A stretch of 41,105 bases of DNA. Source: a bacterium. Its GTDB lineage: Bacteria > AUK180. This document shows, piece after piece, positions 1 to 8,413 of the stretch (position 1 is the stretch's first letter; each line of letters starts with the position of its first letter). The translations under genes were made by a program, and so were the position numbers. The notes under the pieces were generated by a model, which worked only from the letters and a program-made list of their open reading frames with translations, was not told the DNA's origin and searched no databases. Where the stretch lies: positions 1 to 41,105 of the forward strand of contig JAGLGN010000012.1 in NCBI GenBank assembly GCA_023144005.1, written 5' to 3'.

Positions 1-312
1 CTCTCTCAGACAGCATGTCATTTTTTGCGACGATACTCACCACGGCCATCATTCATTGAAATCCCAAATAGTAAGTGGACCCAGTGAACAAGTGTCCCTG
101 GGACAAGTGGAAAAGGAAAGATAAGCACAGCCGTAACCAAAAAACCGCTCTTTCGCTTATTTTATTTATAATCAATCGATATAATATAGAACGCTGGAAC
201 TAATCTAAATAGGGGACACGCCGTACTCCGCTGGAGTTCGACTGTCCCGATGTTAAAGTTCCAAGCGTAGAGTTGAGAATTGCCAAGCAATTGTAAACGC
301 TACGCCTTTTAC

Positions 313-449
313 AATGTCGCTTGAATGGTTCAAAACTCTTTGGGGTTGGTCGCCCGGCGCTGCCGGGCTCCCGTTGAGCGGATGCGGGAAGGAAAATAAA
401 GAAGTGGAAAGTGTCATCCAGAGGGAGTTGGCGACCGTGGGATCCAGTT
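313..449 (+). repeat. Long dispersed repeat, copy 1 (inverted copy at 40861-40996)
   Basis: This is a 137-bp block, nearly the same as the reverse complement of 40861-40996. It contains a perfect hairpin (GCCCGGC, 3-nt loop, GCCGGGC) and ends in a conserved stretch covering GAGGGAGTTGGCGACCGTGG. The two copies differ by a 1-nt indel in the middle, which argues for a DNA or RNA element over a protein-coding one. Confidence 0.75.
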
Positions 450-507
450 ATATTTTATCCTGTCTGTTCCCACTTTACACCTCGCACTTCACACTTCAGA
501 CAGCATT

Positions 508-571
508 TATCGTTGGAATTGACTCACATCTAACAATTCCATTATCATCGTATTTATGATACAGTACACTA
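508..571 (-). mobile_element. MITE-family fragment (right end)
   Basis: Positions 508-571 match the right end of the complete element at 20324-20597: the TCGTTGGAATTGACTCA segment followed by the terminal repeat ending in CACTA. The internal GGAATTG/CAATTCC pair can form a 7-bp stem. The end lies about 10 bp before the ribosome binding site of the next gene. With the flanking bases it creates a TATAAT at 570-575, a possible -10 box without an obvious -35. Confidence 0.7.
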
Positions 572-593
572 TAATTATTTGCGGAGGTCGATT

Positions 594-1706
594 ATGACAT
601 CAAAAGTATTTTTCGCAGAGGGACGAGCATCCGGAAGAAAGAGCAATAAAATCTCAAAAATCCTAAGATTACTGGAAAGCGCTGGGGTGAAAGATATGAT
701 ACGGCAGGATGATCTTACCGCTATCAAGGTCCATTTTGGCGAAAAAGGAAATGATACCTTTATCAACCCGATCTTCGTGCGGCAGGTGGTAGATATCGTA
801 AAAGCCGCTGGTGGTAAGCCCTTTATTTCAGATACGAACACACTTTACAAAGGCAGCAGGCACAATTCCGTAGATCACCTTATAACCGCATTGGAGCATG
901 GATTTTCATATGCTACTGTAAACGCCCCTCTGATCATAGCGGATGGTTTGATTTCCGGAAATTTTTCCGAAATAGAAATCGATTGTAAGCATTTTGACAA
1001 AGTCAAAATAGCGAAAGACATCATAAGCGCCGACGCGATGGTGGTCATAACTCACTTCAAAGGCCACATGCTGGCAGGATTCGGCGGAGCCATCAAGAAT
1101 CTCGCAATGGGGTGTTCCCCCGCTAAGGGTAAAATGGAGCAGCATTCAACCCGCCCGCAAGTCGTAAAGAAGACTTGTACCGGCTGTGGAGAATGTAGTG
1201 AAAACTGTCCCACAGATGCCATCGCTATCATCAGTAAAAAAGCGAAAATTAACTATTCTCTCTGCATAGGATGCGGGGAGTGTCTGACCGTTTGCCCGAA
1301 TAGGTCTATGATAATGGACTGGAGTACGGATAAAATAGAATTCGTTGAAAGAATGACCGAATATGCCCTTGGAGCTGTAAAAAATAAAGAGAACAAGATC
1401 ATTTATATAAGTTTTCTGATGAATATCACACCTGATTGTGATTGCGCATCCTGGAGCGATCTGCCCATTGTGCCCGATATAGGGATACTTGCATCAGCTG
1501 ATCCCGTTGCCTTAGATAAAGCATGCCTGGATCTTGTAAATTCCGAAAAAGGACTGGTGAATTCCAAACTGCCGGATAGCCATGAAGAAATATCTGATAA
1601 ATTTACCGCCGTGCACCCTGATACACGGGGCATACTGCAGATCGAATATGGAGAAAAGATCGGGCTGGGAAACGCCGCATATGACTTAATCGTGCTCGGC
1701 GGTTAA
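594..1706 (+). CDS. DUF362-family protein with two [4Fe-4S] clusters
   Basis: This 370-residue protein matches the DUF362 family: an N-terminal half with the IKVHFGEKGN and ISDTNTLYKGSR segments, then VVITHFKGHMLAGFGGAIKNL. Two ferredoxin motifs follow near residues 194-205 (CTGCGECSENCP) and 223-234 (CIGCGECLTVCP), and the DUF362 fold closes with ADPVALDKACLDLV. The family's biochemical role is not established; the clusters imply electron transfer or redox sensing in the cytoplasm. I start it at the ATG at 594, because GGAGG at 583-587 is well placed. It is transcribed like the protease that follows, but a 65-bp gap with a promoter-like site separates them. No signal peptide is visible. Confidence 0.85.
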   Translation: MTSKVFFAEGRASGRKSNKISKILRLLESAGVKDMIRQDDLTAIKVHFGEKGNDTFINPIFVRQVVDIVKAAGGKPFISDTNTLYKGSRHNSVDHLITALEHGFSYATVNAPLIIADGLISGNFSEIEIDCKHFDKVKIAKDIISADAMVVITHFKGHMLAGFGGAIKNLAMGCSPAKGKMEQHSTRPQVVKKTCTGCGECSENCPTDAIAIISKKAKINYSLCIGCGECLTVCPNRSMIMDWSTDKIEFVERMTEYALGAVKNKENKIIYISFLMNITPDCDCASWSDLPIVPDIGILASADPVALDKACLDLVNSEKGLVNSKLPDSHEEISDKFTAVHPDTRGILQIEYGEKIGLGNAAYDLIVLGG

Positions 1707-1715
1707 TTGTAAAAT

Positions 1716-1744
1716 TTGGTATTTTTAAGAATTTATTCTATTAT
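1716..1744 (+). promoter_or_regulatory. Possible sigma70 promoter for the secreted protease gene
   Basis: TTGGTA (1716-1721) and TATTAT (1739-1744) are separated by 17 bp, just upstream of the protease gene. The boxes are weaker than others in this window. Confidence 0.4.
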
Positions 1745-1771
1745 ATACCGATTATATAGATGGAGTCACAT

Positions 1772-4282
1772 ATGAATAAGAAACTATTTCTGTTTGCTGC
1801 GGTCTTTCTCCTGCTTTCATCCGTTTGTTATGCGGAAACGGTCATCAAAGAAGGGCTTCAACTCGGACTTTCAGCATTCACTCCGGAAATGATACAATCA
1901 ATGAAGGACTCCATCGGAGTCAGAGAAGCCGGCAAGAATTACAATGTGATCGTTAATGGATTGGGAACAGGATTAGCGCCACTCTCGGAAGGGCAATTTG
2001 AAGAATTGCTGAAAAATGGAAAAATTATCCTATCGGCTGATAAGCTCAGCCGCTCAAGAGCGGCAGCATCTTATGACAACTCCACTTCGGACTATTTTCC
2101 ACCCGTCGGCAATCAAAGATTTGAGGGTTCATGCGCATGCTGGTCCATGGTTTATTATATCAAGACATATCAGGAAGCGATGGACCGTTTATGGGATCTT
2201 TCCGGGGCAACCTATTCATACAATTGGGATAATCCCGGAATAAATGAGCCGGACAGCGGACATCAGGACAAGATAATGTCGCCGGATTTTGCATATCATC
2301 AGGTCAACGACGGAGACGATAATGGATCATCCTGGAGCGACATTGCAGAACTTATGGAAAAATTCGGTTCCTGTACCTGGGATTTGATGCCCTATGATGA
2401 TCAGGACCACACAACATATCCCGATGAGGCAGCCTACAGGCAGTCCGCGAAATACCGTTCGGATTGGACAGACACTTGGATCAATCTGCTGGGGGGCACT
2501 GCCCTTGACACGATGAGAACATTGCTTGAGAATAAGACACTCTTGAGTTTCGGCATTGATGCATATGAATATAATTTTCAAACCGTTTCCGGACAGGACC
2601 TGCTTGTTGCGGATTCATATCCCGCCACCGCCCAATATAATCACGCCAATACAATTGTAGGGTACGACGATAGTTTTGGTCCTTATTGGGAAGCCGATGG
2701 ATGGCACAGTGGAGCATTCAAGGTCGTGAATTCATGGGGTTCATGGGGCGATGAAAATGTTCCTGACGGTTACTATTATGTTTCCTACGCGGCTATGCTC
2801 GCCATGGATATGGAGTGGTGTGTTTACTATTATGACAAGGTGGATTACGAGCCCACTTACATCGCGAATATCCATGTTTCACATAATGCGCGTGGCGATG
2901 CCATAAGAAGCATCACGCGAAATGACGGTACAGCAGTTACACGGAATTTTGATTACAGGGGAATGAGGGGCGGGAATCATGCCTTCACGGGCGACAATGT
3001 TATCCTGGATATATCGGAAATGATCTCCTCAGACCCGAGGGGGAATTACTATTTTAATGTTTACGATCTTGCCAATGGCGAGGCCTATCCGGACTCATGG
3101 GATACTGCCGGTACTTCTACACAGGGCTCAATAACAAAATTCTGGATCGAAGATTATACCGATGTCACTTATTCAACCTATGATTCCTCTTCTCCGATCG
3201 CGATATATTATGCTACCGATACGCCGATAAGCACTATAAACGGGCAGACAAAAAGTTCTTATATCTATACTAATTATGCGCCGGTACTTGCTTGGAGCGG
3301 AGGAGGAGGATATACCGCGGACGGCGTCGAACCGAATAGCGGCAATAGCGGAGACACCTTCACCTTCATAGTGAAATATACGGATGATAACAATAATGCC
3401 CCGACAGTAGCACAGGTCTGGATAGATATTAATGATTCCGGAGTATTTGATGCCGGTGAAAAATTCAATATGATAAATTTCATGGCATCTGATTATTTCA
3501 AGGGCGGTGTAGCCTATTCATATGCCACGACACTAGCTTTTTCAGGTGACGCTGTCTTGAATTACCGTTTTGCCTTCTCGGACGGCAGAAATGCCGCCAA
3601 CGGTGTACCCACATCTGAAAGCACCGTAACCGTAACCCCGGTAGGGCCTTATCTTTCTTGGCTGGGAACGGGTAATTATATTTCAGACGGCATTGACCCT
3701 CAAGTGGGAAATTCCGGTTCGCTTTTTACATTCTCTGTTAAATTCACGGAATCATCCAATACACTTCCTGACACATATCAGGTCTGGATCGATCTTGATG
3801 ATTCAAGTGTTTATGATAATGACGAGAAATTCAATATGACAGAAAATGATGGCGGAGACACTGACCTGACCGACGGCAAGCTTTACTCATTATCCAAGAA
3901 TATCTCATATGCCGGCAACGGCAGTCTGATCTATACCTTTGAATTCTGGGCAGCAGGATCCGAAGCTCCGGGAAGCCCGGCGGGGAATTCCACCTTTGAT
4001 CTGATCACTCCTCAGGCAACCGATCTGGAAGGATTGGTGGTTTATCCCAATCCCAACAATGGCGATAACCCCGTGATATTTAATGATCTTACCGAAAATA
4101 CTTCCATAAGTATATACAGCATCGCGGGAGAACTGGTCTTCTCCACGGAAACCGACTCTCTTTCTTTCTCCTGGTATCTGGAGAATTCATCAGGTGAAAA
4201 GGTAGCTTCCGGAATATATTTTTATGTCGTTTCCAATTCCAAAGGCGATCTAAAAAAAGGAAAGATCGCGATTATTATTTAA
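1772..4282 (+). CDS. Secreted papain-like (C1A) cysteine protease with C-terminal sorting-type domain
   Basis: This protein has 836 residues. Residues 1-21 form a signal peptide ending at CYA. The papain fold follows: Gln115 and the likely nucleophile Cys121 in NQRFEGSCACW, six apart as in papain; the catalytic His in HANTIVGYDD; and the Asn in KVVNSWGSWG. Two related beta-rich repeats of about 110 residues come next, each with GNSGxxFTFxVK, QVWIDxxDS and DxxEKFNM. The last 80 residues (VYPNPNNGD...ISIYSIAGE...ASGIYFYVV) look like a FlgD/Por-secretion-type Ig domain used for surface sorting or anchoring. An in-frame ATG at 1760 exists, but TGGAG just upstream of 1772 supports the later start. 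A role in extracellular protein degradation is inferred. Confidence 0.85.
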   Translation: MNKKLFLFAAVFLLLSSVCYAETVIKEGLQLGLSAFTPEMIQSMKDSIGVREAGKNYNVIVNGLGTGLAPLSEGQFEELLKNGKIILSADKLSRSRAAASYDNSTSDYFPPVGNQRFEGSCACWSMVYYIKTYQEAMDRLWDLSGATYSYNWDNPGINEPDSGHQDKIMSPDFAYHQVNDGDDNGSSWSDIAELMEKFGSCTWDLMPYDDQDHTTYPDEAAYRQSAKYRSDWTDTWINLLGGTALDTMRTLLENKTLLSFGIDAYEYNFQTVSGQDLLVADSYPATAQYNHANTIVGYDDSFGPYWEADGWHSGAFKVVNSWGSWGDENVPDGYYYVSYAAMLAMDMEWCVYYYDKVDYEPTYIANIHVSHNARGDAIRSITRNDGTAVTRNFDYRGMRGGNHAFTGDNVILDISEMISSDPRGNYYFNVYDLANGEAYPDSWDTAGTSTQGSITKFWIEDYTDVTYSTYDSSSPIAIYYATDTPISTINGQTKSSYIYTNYAPVLAWSGGGGYTADGVEPNSGNSGDTFTFIVKYTDDNNNAPTVAQVWIDINDSGVFDAGEKFNMINFMASDYFKGGVAYSYATTLAFSGDAVLNYRFAFSDGRNAANGVPTSESTVTVTPVGPYLSWLGTGNYISDGIDPQVGNSGSLFTFSVKFTESSNTLPDTYQVWIDLDDSSVYDNDEKFNMTENDGGDTDLTDGKLYSLSKNISYAGNGSLIYTFEFWAAGSEAPGSPAGNSTFDLITPQATDLEGLVVYPNPNNGDNPVIFNDLTENTSISIYSIAGELVFSTETDSLSFSWYLENSSGEKVASGIYFYVVSNSKGDLKKGKIAIII

Positions 4283-4298
4283 TATAATGGCTCAGGAC

Positions 4299-4327
4299 TT
4301 GCTTTTCTTGTAATAATAATGTATACT
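4299..4327 (+). promoter_or_regulatory. Sigma70 promoter of the first RRM gene
   Basis: TTGCTT (4299-4304) and TATACT (4322-4327) are 17 bp apart. The expected start near 4334 gives a leader of about 113 nt. Confidence 0.7.
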
Positions 4328-4333
4328 GCGCTG

Positions 4334-4446
4334 TTACGTTCTTTTCGTCTCACTTAAAATTTCGCATTCTTTGCAGGCTGATCGTCCTTGAACTTTCCCC
4401 AAAGCATTGCAGATAAGAGTAGGGTTAAGAACAATAGGAGTTTTGA
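4334..4446 (+). promoter_or_regulatory. Conserved 5' leader of RRM gene 1
   Basis: This leader is strongly conserved with the one at 4886-4997. Shared blocks include ACGTTCTTTTCGTCTCACT, TTTCGCATTCTTTGCAGGC and GAACTTTCCCCAAAGCATTG. Such conservation in noncoding sequence, with matching promoter distance, suggests a shared post-transcriptional control element; temperature control is one possibility, known for other RRM genes. Confidence 0.6.
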
Positions 4447-4701
4447 ATGGAAAACAGCAAACTTTATGTTGGCAATCTGAGCTATGATGTTGGGGAATCC
4501 CAGCTTGAAGAACTTTTCGCACAGTACGGTCAGGTCAAAAGCGTGACCATTATTGGTAGAAAGGGATTTGGATTTGTAGAAATGAGCAACGCTGATGAGG
4601 CCAAGGCCGCAAAAGAAGCGCTCAATGACACACAGTTCGAAGGCAGGACCATGAGAGTGGACGAAGCCCAGCCTAGAAAAGAAAGAAACGACCGTTATTG
4701 A
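4447..4701 (+). CDS. Single-RRM RNA-binding protein, copy 1
   Basis: This 84-residue protein is a single RNA recognition motif: RNP2 is LYVGNL (6-11) and RNP1 is KGFGFVEM. It has only a short, charged tail and no glycine-rich tail. Bacterial RRM proteins of this type bind single-stranded RNA, and in cyanobacteria some are cold-induced; which RNAs this one binds cannot be read from the sequence. GGAG at 4437-4440 is a good ribosome binding site. Promoter, leader, gene and terminator are all duplicated 551 bp downstream with few residue changes, so this is a recent tandem duplication of a whole transcription unit. Confidence 0.9.
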   Translation: MENSKLYVGNLSYDVGESQLEELFAQYGQVKSVTIIGRKGFGFVEMSNADEAKAAKEALNDTQFEGRTMRVDEAQPRKERNDRY

Positions 4702-4725
4702 TCTGTATACATTAGATTGAATTTT

Positions 4726-4761
4726 AAAGGGAAAGGATTTAGGTCCTTTCCCTTTTTTTTT
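4726..4761 (+). terminator. Intrinsic terminator of RRM gene 1
   Basis: AAAGGGAAAGGA (4726-4737) pairs perfectly with TCCTTTCCCTTT (4744-4755) across a 6-nt loop, and an unbroken T run follows. Confidence 0.9.
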
Positions 4762-4850
4762 GTTCGAATTTTTCTTCCCTGATCTCTCCCTTTCCTTCTC
4801 TCTCCACATTACACGCTACACGCAATTTTCTTGTGGTATCACTCATAAAT

Positions 4851-4879
4851 TTGATTTTATTCCAATAATAATGTACAAT
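4851..4879 (+). promoter_or_regulatory. Sigma70 promoter of the second RRM gene
   Basis: TTGATT (4851-4856) and TACAAT (4874-4879) are 17 bp apart, mirroring the copy-1 promoter. The spacer again ends in AATAATAATG. Confidence 0.7.
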
Positions 4880-4885
4880 CCTTCG

Positions 4886-4997
4886 ATACGTTCTTTTCGT
4901 CTCACTAAAGTTTCGCATTCTTTGCAGGCCGATCGTTCTTGAACTTTCCCCAAAGCATTGCAGAAATAAGTCGGGCAAAGAACAAAAGGAGTTTTGA
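4886..4997 (+). promoter_or_regulatory. Conserved 5' leader of RRM gene 2
   Basis: This is the homologue of the leader at 4334-4446, about 112 nt long. It ends in AAAGGAGTTTTG before the ATG. The few differences are spread out, so conserved stretches can be read off by comparing the two copies. Confidence 0.6.
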
Positions 4998-5252
4998 ATG
5001 GAAAACAACAAACTTTATGTTGGAAATCTGAGCTACGATGTTGGGGAATCCCAGCTTGAGGAACTTTTCGCGCAGTATGGCGAAGTAAAAAGTGTTCGTA
5101 TTATCGGCAGAAAGGGTTTTGGATTTGTTGAAATGGGTACCGCTGATGAGGCCAAGGCCGCAAAAGAAGCACTCAATGAAACAGAATTTGAAGGCAGAAC
5201 CATGAGAGTGGACGAAGCCCAGCCCAGAAAAGAAAGAACCGACCGTTATTGA
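4998..5252 (+). CDS. Single-RRM RNA-binding protein, copy 2
   Basis: This 84-residue paralogue of the preceding gene keeps both RNP motifs (LYVGNL and KGFGFVEM) and the same C-terminal tail (MRVDEAQPRKER). Only about nine residues differ, for example Q31 to E and T35 to R, mostly outside the RNA-contacting aromatic positions. It has its own promoter and terminator, so the two could be expressed separately. Keeping both may raise dosage or allow different control through leader differences. Confidence 0.9.
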   Translation: MENNKLYVGNLSYDVGESQLEELFAQYGEVKSVRIIGRKGFGFVEMGTADEAKAAKEALNETEFEGRTMRVDEAQPRKERTDRY

Positions 5253-5277
5253 TCTGTATACATTAGATTGAATTTTT

Positions 5278-5313
5278 AAAGGGAAAGGATTTCGGTCCTT
5301 TCCCTTTTTTTTT
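5278..5313 (+). terminator. Intrinsic terminator of RRM gene 2
   Basis: The same 12-bp stem as the copy-1 terminator (5278-5289 with 5296-5307), with loop TTTCGG and a T run to 5313. Confidence 0.9.
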
Positions 5314-5522
5314 GTTCCCTTTCCCATTCTTCATTTCTCATTCTCCCCTCTCTACCTAACAACTTATCATCCTATCACCCATTTGATGCACCTGTCCCTT
5401 CCCCTATGCTCCCCTGCGCAGCGTCATTCTTCATTGTATTTTCCCACTTTACACTTCAGACTTCACACATCGCACTTTCTTTAGCACTTGTCACTGGGTC
5501 ACTGTGAAGCTTGCTTTACTGC
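5314..5522. repeat. Low-complexity spacer with CACTTC heptamers
   Basis: This is C/T-rich filler. Positions about 5445-5485 hold the CACTT-TACACTTCAGACTTCACA heptamer family, followed by CACTTGTCACTGGGTCACTG, related to motifs near 9870, 27360 and 40705. I see no gene. Confidence 0.6.
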
Positions 5523-5551
5523 TTGACATTAAAAATTGCATTTGTTATAAT
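5523..5551 (+). promoter_or_regulatory. Near-consensus sigma70 promoter of the oxidoreductase operon
   Basis: TTGACA (5523-5528) and TATAAT (5546-5551) match consensus perfectly with a 17-bp spacer. Transcription should start near 5558, giving a leader of about 70 nt. Confidence 0.85.
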
Positions 5552-5563
5552 TTTCCCAGTTGG

Positions 5564-5577
5564 ATTACAATTGTAAT
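5564..5577. promoter_or_regulatory. Palindromic operator candidate
   Basis: ATTACAATTGTAAT is a perfect 14-bp palindrome centred about 12 bp after the predicted transcription start. A repressor bound here would block the consensus promoter. No regulator gene for it is visible in the operon. Confidence 0.5.
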
Positions 5578-5628
5578 TCAGACCATTTTTTCGTAAAAAT
5601 ATTTGACAGTTCTTTTCAGGAGGGAACG

Positions 5629-6090
5629 ATGACGGAGATTAAAAGAGCAAAGATACTAAAATTCAATTCAGAGAAGTGTGTGGGATGCCTTGAATGCGAG
5701 AAGGCATGTTCTCAGGTACACTTTAAATGTGATGACGGCGGCGAAAAGTCTGCTATTCGAATACATGAAAAGGATGGCAAGTTCCAGATGCATGTCTGCA
5801 ATCAAAATGGACTGTGTATCGACATGTGTCCTGTCGGAGCAATTGAGAGGATGCCGAACGGCACTGTTATTCTCAATAAGAATATCTGCGTCGGCTGTCA
5901 GGCATGTGTGGCATTCTGCCCTCTCGGAGCAATGAAAAGATCAGCATCCAGGATCGAACCCTTCAAGTGTATTTCTTGCGGAGCCTGCGTCAGGGCATGT
6001 CCCGAAGATGCTTTGGAACTGGTCGAAGTTGATATCGAAGAGATCAAGCAGATCGTTTTCAATAATTATGGAGGTGCCAATCATGGTTAA
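5629..6090 (+). CDS. Polyferredoxin partner of the aldehyde oxidoreductase (AorA/YdhY-like)
   Basis: This 153-residue protein has four cysteine groups: CVGCLECEKAC near the N-terminus, CNQNGLCIDMCP, CVGCQACVAFCP and CISCGACVRACP, enough for about four [4Fe-4S] clusters. Proteins of this layout are encoded beside AOR-family enzymes (for example AorA, YdhY) and carry electrons to or from them. I start it at the ATG at 5629 because AGGAGGG lies just upstream; an upstream in-frame extension to 5560 would overlap the palindrome and has no ribosome binding site. It overlaps the next gene by 8 bp, so translation is probably coupled. Confidence 0.85.
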   Translation: MTEIKRAKILKFNSEKCVGCLECEKACSQVHFKCDDGGEKSAIRIHEKDGKFQMHVCNQNGLCIDMCPVGAIERMPNGTVILNKNICVGCQACVAFCPLGAMKRSASRIEPFKCISCGACVRACPEDALELVEVDIEEIKQIVFNNYGGANHG

Positions 6091-8410
6091 GGGACAGTTT
6101 TCCTGGAAAGATTATGATGCGGGTAATACAAAACATGAGTGGGATCTTCAAAAGATCCACGCCGCACATAAAGTTTTAACAGAATTCAAATATGACAAGA
6201 ACAAGATCGAAAAAGGATTCGCAAACAAAACCCTGTATATTAACCTCACTACAAATGAGATAAAAGAAAAGCCCGTAACCGATGATATGAAAAAGAAATT
6301 CACCGGCGGAAGAGGATTCGGCCTGAAGTTGCTTTGGGATTCAATTCAGCCGGACACCAGATGGAACAGTGAGGAGAATGACCTTGTCATCACGACCGGA
6401 CCCCTATGCGGTTCTACGCAATACCCGGGTTCTGGAAAATCCTTATGCCTGACCGTATCGCCTTCTACCAATATTGTATGTGACTCGAATGTGGGCGGCT
6501 ACTTCGGGCCTTATCTGAAATTCTGCGGTTATGATGCTCTGGAGATACAAGGGAAAGCAAAGGAAGATGTGATAATCGTGATTGATGGCGAGGCATCGGT
6601 CATCAGGATAGAGACCGCTCCGCTGGAAGAGATCAATACTCACCTTGTCAGCGAACAGCTGACCTATATGTATTCCTCCAAAGATGATGAACGCTCACGA
6701 CAAAGGGTATCCGTTGTTTCGGCGGGACACGGAGCTGAGAACAGTTACTGGGGTTGTCTAAATTTTTCATTCTGGGACATCAGGAGAAAGGTAGCGAGGC
6801 TCAAACAAGCTGGAAGAGGAGGACTGGGAACGGTTCTTAGAGACAAAAAAATAAAAGGCATCGTTGCACGGGTTGATAAGTTCACCGGCGTGGAAAATGC
6901 GCCAGAAAACCCGGAAGCTGCGGCGAAGGTCGGGACTAAGATCCAAAAAGAGATCCGAGACCTTGACCGTTATCAATGCAATATGAGGCAGGTCGGAACC
7001 GCGCATCTGGTTGAGATCATGGATGCATACGACCTTCTCCCCTGTGAAAATTACCGCTTCGGTTCGTTTCCCAAGGCACCTAAGATTTACTCGATGAAAT
7101 TCTTTGAAAATTTCACAAGGGTTATTCCAGATGGATGCTGGCACGGGTGTACTATGGCTTGCGCAAAGACCGTGGATTCATTCGAGGTTATGACCGGGCC
7201 ATACAAAGGACACAGAGTAACCGTTGACGGTCCTGAATATGAGACGGTCGGCTGTGGCGCCAATATGAGCTTATGGGATCCGAAATGGATCATTGAATTC
7301 AATTTCTACTGTGACACCTACGGCATAGATACTATTTCCTCGGGAACTGCCATTGCCTACTATATGGAGATGTTCGAATACGGCATCCTCAACAAAGAGA
7401 GATGCGGCGGGCTGGAGCTTGCTTTTGGAAATTTTAACGCGGTAATGCAGTTTTTACACAGGATGGCCGACGGCGATACCGACGAATTTATCAAGGTCGC
7501 GGCTAAAGGCATCAGAAGGGTCAAGGATTGGCTCAAGTCGAAGAACTGGGGCGACCATCAATTGATCGAAGATGCCGGTATGGAATCCAAAGGACTGGAA
7601 TACTCCGAATATGTTACGAAGGAATCATTGGCGATGCAGGGAGGTTACGGACTCACTCTTAAGGGGCCGCAGCACGATGAAGCCTGGCTGATATTCATGG
7701 ATATGGTCAATAATCAGATCCCCACCTTCAAAGATAAAGCGGAGGCATTGCATTATTTTCCCATGTGGAGAACATGGTTCGGCTTGAACGGACTTTGTAA
7801 ATTGCCTTGGAACGATGTAGAGCCCGCAAATAATGCGGAAACCAATGACCCGTCAAAAGTCCCCGAGCATTTAAACAATTATGTTGAATATCAGAACGCC
7901 GTTACCGGGTGGAATATCAATAAGGAAGAATTGATCCTTCAGAGCGAACGAGCATACAACTGGCAAAGGGCATTGAATGTCTGGATGGGACGCGGACAGA
8001 GAAGGGACGATTGGATACCGTACAGATCAATGGGCCCCGTTACCGAGCTGGAATATGTTTCGAGACAGGAAAGATATGATAAGCAATTGGCGGAAATTAT
8101 GAATAAGCCGCTTGAAGAAATAGAGAAGATGGATGTCGGGAAAAAAGTAAAACTTCTTTATGATCACAGACGGAATCAATATCAGATACTTTCAGATGCA
8201 GTTTATATGAGAAGGGGCTGGACTCAAAACGGCGTGCCCACGCCTGTAAAAATGAAGCAGTTGGGGTTTGCAGATGAACAGAAGATGTTGGACTTCCTCG
8301 CAAAGAAAATACAAGAAGACGAAGAAAACGGATTAAATGAATGGGGCGGCGTATATTCTGAAAGTGAAGAAAAGCCCTCCAAAGAAAGGCGATACTGGGA
8401 GTCTTGGTGA
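6083..8410 (+). CDS. Aldehyde:ferredoxin oxidoreductase-family tungsten/molybdenum enzyme
   Basis: This 775-residue protein belongs to the AOR family, whose members hold a tungsto- or molybdo-bispyranopterin and one [4Fe-4S] cluster in the cytoplasm. Seen motifs are FTGGRGFGLKLLWD (AOR N-terminal domain), GPLCGSTQYPGSGKS, the cluster cysteines near residue 352 in DGCWHGCTMACAK, and a fourth Cys near 572 in NGLCKLPW. The spacing CX3CX3C differs from the CX2CX3C usual in classical AORs. It is longer than classical AORs (about 600-620) by a 40-residue N-terminal and a charged C-terminal extension. The substrate is unknown; several family branches do not use simple aldehydes. GGAGGTG precedes the ATG at 6083. 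Confidence 0.85.
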   Translation: MVKGQFSWKDYDAGNTKHEWDLQKIHAAHKVLTEFKYDKNKIEKGFANKTLYINLTTNEIKEKPVTDDMKKKFTGGRGFGLKLLWDSIQPDTRWNSEENDLVITTGPLCGSTQYPGSGKSLCLTVSPSTNIVCDSNVGGYFGPYLKFCGYDALEIQGKAKEDVIIVIDGEASVIRIETAPLEEINTHLVSEQLTYMYSSKDDERSRQRVSVVSAGHGAENSYWGCLNFSFWDIRRKVARLKQAGRGGLGTVLRDKKIKGIVARVDKFTGVENAPENPEAAAKVGTKIQKEIRDLDRYQCNMRQVGTAHLVEIMDAYDLLPCENYRFGSFPKAPKIYSMKFFENFTRVIPDGCWHGCTMACAKTVDSFEVMTGPYKGHRVTVDGPEYETVGCGANMSLWDPKWIIEFNFYCDTYGIDTISSGTAIAYYMEMFEYGILNKERCGGLELAFGNFNAVMQFLHRMADGDTDEFIKVAAKGIRRVKDWLKSKNWGDHQLIEDAGMESKGLEYSEYVTKESLAMQGGYGLTLKGPQHDEAWLIFMDMVNNQIPTFKDKAEALHYFPMWRTWFGLNGLCKLPWNDVEPANNAETNDPSKVPEHLNNYVEYQNAVTGWNINKEELILQSERAYNWQRALNVWMGRGQRRDDWIPYRSMGPVTELEYVSRQERYDKQLAEIMNKPLEEIEKMDVGKKVKLLYDHRRNQYQILSDAVYMRRGWTQNGVPTPVKMKQLGFADEQKMLDFLAKKIQEDEENGLNEWGGVYSESEEKPSKERRYWESW

Positions 8411-8413
8411 GGG

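Larger units (their letters stand above)
1..593. repeat. Repeat-rich intergenic leader
   Basis: I see no convincing gene here. Positions 1-25 match 9663-9687 almost exactly. Positions 78-110 carry direct/inverted copies of the GTGGACCCAG and ACAAGTG motifs that recur near 9880, 27360 and 40705. Positions 313-449 are a 137-bp repeat with an inverted copy at 40861-40996. Positions 479-500 hold CACTTC heptamers, and 508-571 is the right end of the MITE family. An 81-codon open frame from 314 crosses several of these repeats, and its frame is broken by an indel in the other copy, so I do not call it a gene. Confidence 0.7.

Noticed and set aside
314-559. 81-codon open frame as a gene
   Set aside because: It runs across a dispersed repeat and a MITE end, and the corresponding frame in the other copy is shifted by an indel.
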